Positions 62,242 through 64,000 of a stretch of DNA of 64,000 nucleotides are shown here, in pieces. This stretch comes from an uncultured Eubacteriales bacterium (GTDB lineage: Bacteria > Bacillota > Clostridia > Peptostreptococcales > Anaerovoracaceae). The notes beneath the pieces are model-generated. The model had not been told where the DNA came from. It did no database searches and saw only the letters and a list, made by a program, of their open reading frames with translations. Location: NCBI GenBank assembly GCA_900547295.1, contig URGK01000001.1, positions 34,694 to 98,693 of the forward strand, written 5' to 3'. The position numbers and the translations under genes were made by a program. How positions within the stretch are numbered: the first letter of the stretch is position 1; every line of letters starts with the position of its first letter.

Positions 62242-63918
62242 TTGTATCCGACTCCTTTTCCTTTTTTACTGGTATTTCAAAAATAAACACTACCCCTTCA
62301 TCCAAATTTTTATAATATATACGCCCGGCAAAATGTTCTTCTATTATTTCTTTTGTGAGATAAAGACCTATTCCCGTGCCGCCATCTTTCGTTTTTGTCG
62401 TCACATACGGCTCAAAGACTCTATCCTGCAGTTCTGCAGGTATTTCTCTTCCGTTATTGTATATACTAATTACCAGCATATCCCCACATTCTTTTGTTTT
62501 TATTCTAATAATACGTCTCTTATCTTCAATTCTTTCAAGCGCTTCCAACGCATTCCCTATGACATTCAACATACATTGAACAAACTCATTTTTATAGCCA
62601 TACAATTCTATTTCTTTTTCCGCTTGAAGCTCTACCCTAACACCTGCAAAAGAAAGTTTCATCCGCATTAATCTTAAACAACTGTTTATTTCCTCTTTAA
62701 CATTTATTAAAGTTTTTTCTCTGTCCGGCTTTAAAAAACCCGCAAAATCATTTATTATTGGAAGCATAGTATTTACGCTTTCTGCTAATGCTTTTATATG
62801 TTCCTGCATTACATCGTCTGTAACATTCCCCTCCTCCACATCTTCCTGCATATTCATAAGCACAATATTGGCATTGTTTACAGGCTGTTTAAGCTGATGA
62901 GTAATCCCCGCTATCATTTCACCGAGTTTTGCTTGCCTTGACTGGTGAATTATAAACAGCGCTTGTTCTTCAATTTTGTTTATGGCAGGGAAAAAAGTCT
63001 TTTTAAAAAGAAAACAGCTTGTCAATATTAATAGGAATAACGTCACTCCCACAAGAAACCACGTAAAAAAAATCACTCTTGTTATCGGTTCAAGAACCGT
63101 TTTCTCAGGTTGCATTATTATAAGAAACCACCCGTTGTTCAGCCTGCTTCCCGAAAACACATATCTCCCATTATTCGAATTAAAGTAATATATACCTGGA
63201 GTTTCACTAAACTGTTTTTTCTTCGTTTTTATAAAATTATAAATCTCTTTTGTTAATGTGTCATTGTCCCCTTTTGCAATATACTCTAAATTCTCATTGA
63301 ACAGATATGCCTTGCTGTCTCTGTATACTTTAATTTTGCTCACTGTATCCGTAACCTGACTGCTTATTATATCAGTTCCTACTATTCCAAGTTTCACACC
63401 TTCCTTATCTATTATGCGCCTTGTATATGTAATATTATAGTGGTTTAAGATCGTCTCCCAATCAGGACCTCCCCAAAAACTACCGTTTTCCATTGCATCA
63501 TAAAAATATTTTGTATTCGGGTTTGTTTTCAAAAGCCATGTTTTCGCTAAAGAAGCAGAGTCAACCTGTATAATTTTATCACCTTTTCGTATAAACCATA
63601 TTTCCTGCCTGTCTGGAAATAATTCAGGGTTAAAGGTTATATATACTGCAGACAAGGTTTTCTCATTTCTAAGAATATTGCGCACAGCTTTAATCATTTT
63701 TTCTTTATCCTCTATAAATCTTCCTTCCCTGTTATAATCACTATATTTAAAAACCGATCCTACCTGTATGGCTACCGTATCAGCTACAGACATCATCTGG
63801 TTTAAGGTTCCGTTGAAACTGTTTGTATAACTAGCATTTGCATAGTAAAGTTTTTCTTCTAATTCAAGTGTTGTTATCGGAGCGATTGTATACAAGGCCT
63901 GTGTGGCAATCGCTATAA
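62234..63918 (-). CDS. sensor histidine kinase with Cache domain (system 2), N-terminus disrupted
   Basis: About 553 residues are clearly kinase: extracellular domain (YITFNPELFPDRQEIWFI, DKEGVKLGIVGTDII), membrane helix about residues 270-295, SRQAKLGEMIAGITHQLKQP with the phospho-histidine, NVIGNALEALE and GGTGIGLYLTKEII. No proper start is visible. The frame runs on through FIAIATQALYTIAP, the probable end of the first membrane helix, and then into GC-rich DNA that does not look like a kinase N-terminus. The gene is therefore cut by the window edge or by a rearrangement at about 63915. Confidence 0.82.
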
Positions 63919-64000
63919 AGCTTGGTATGCCGTCGAGCGATTTGACCCCCGGGGCTGTATATTTCGCTGGCGGCCGGAGCCGTGATCTTGATGCTGGTGT
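63903..64000 (+). other. GC-rich edge resembling an ABC permease gene end
   Basis: The last 100 bases change to GC-rich composition. On the plus strand one frame reads VAIAIKLGMPSSDL and another, one base shifted, GLYISLAAGAVILMLV; together these recall BmpA/TrpXY-type ABC permeases. The shift falls at a CCCCCGGGG run. This may be a contig-end chimera or a true junction. Confidence 0.3.

Noticed and set aside
1..64000. CRISPR arrays, rRNA and tRNA genes
   Set aside because: No regularly spaced short repeats and no conserved rRNA or tRNA sequence were noticed on reading.

Overview
The window looks like a chromosomal stretch of an anaerobic, low-to-mid GC Gram-positive bacterium of the Clostridia. 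Support comes from a group B-type [FeFe] hydrogenase, an aldehyde:ferredoxin oxidoreductase, Rnf-type subunits, strong AGGAGG ribosome sites, TTGACA-17-TATAAT promoters, Sec and lipoprotein signals and the absence of outer-membrane proteins. I see no rRNA, tRNA, CRISPR array, insertion sequence or prophage.

Layout. 0.2-2.1 kb: [FeFe] hydrogenase and an alkD/araC gene remnant. 2.5-16.5 kb: a leftward cluster led by a structured leader RNA with an intrinsic terminator. It encodes a FecBCD-type ABC importer, an ExbB/TolQ-like channel with a DUF2149 (ExbD-like) partner, and five secreted proteins built from sulfite-oxidase-like molybdopterin-binding modules; the largest is 1997 aa with eight modules, a beta-propeller and an FN3 domain. 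16.6-20.4 kb: MoeB-like, MOSC and MoaD-like genes, then tungsten aldehyde:ferredoxin oxidoreductase and its ferredoxin, led by a second class of structured RNA (Moco/Tuco-riboswitch-like). A sister copy of this RNA lies divergently at 20.64 kb with no gene behind it. 21-31 kb: a second leftward operon with the same core (binding protein, VGYWG-type secreted protein, ExbB, DUF2149, importer) plus a 1425-aa GLUG-repeat surface protein and a THEP1-type NTPase.

31.2-32.2 kb: an array of two holin-like type I toxins with three antisense-RNA promoters, then a ribbon-helix-helix protein. 32.3-39.9 kb: a cysteine-less CCG-domain protein, a VOC protein, an alpha/beta hydrolase, a fused molybdenum hydroxylase, its FAD/Fe-S/CCG partner and a zinc-ribbon protein. 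40-42 kb: secreted 5'-nucleotidase. 42-44.4 kb: rnfC and rnfD without the rest of rnf. 44.5-54 kb: DedA/VTT and PAP2 membrane proteins, three decayed genes, an ICMT-like methyltransferase, two ABC-2 exporters and a TetR regulator whose probable operator also occurs before the decayed hydrolase. 54-57 kb: secreted M28 peptidase. 57-64 kb: two paralogous two-component systems whose response regulators carry a DUF2294/MpsC-like output domain instead of a DNA-binding domain, around an NCS2 purine permease.

The theme is molybdenum/tungsten: two possible oxyanion or cofactor importers, pterin-cofactor genes, two Mo/W enzymes, riboswitch-like leaders and extracellular molybdopterin-fold proteins. 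My leading hypothesis for an undescribed system is the duplicated core binding protein / VGYWG protein / ExbB / DUF2149 / FecCD-type importer: a cell-surface, ion-motive-force-coupled uptake or sensing machine in a single-membrane cell. Function is inferred from domains and context only.
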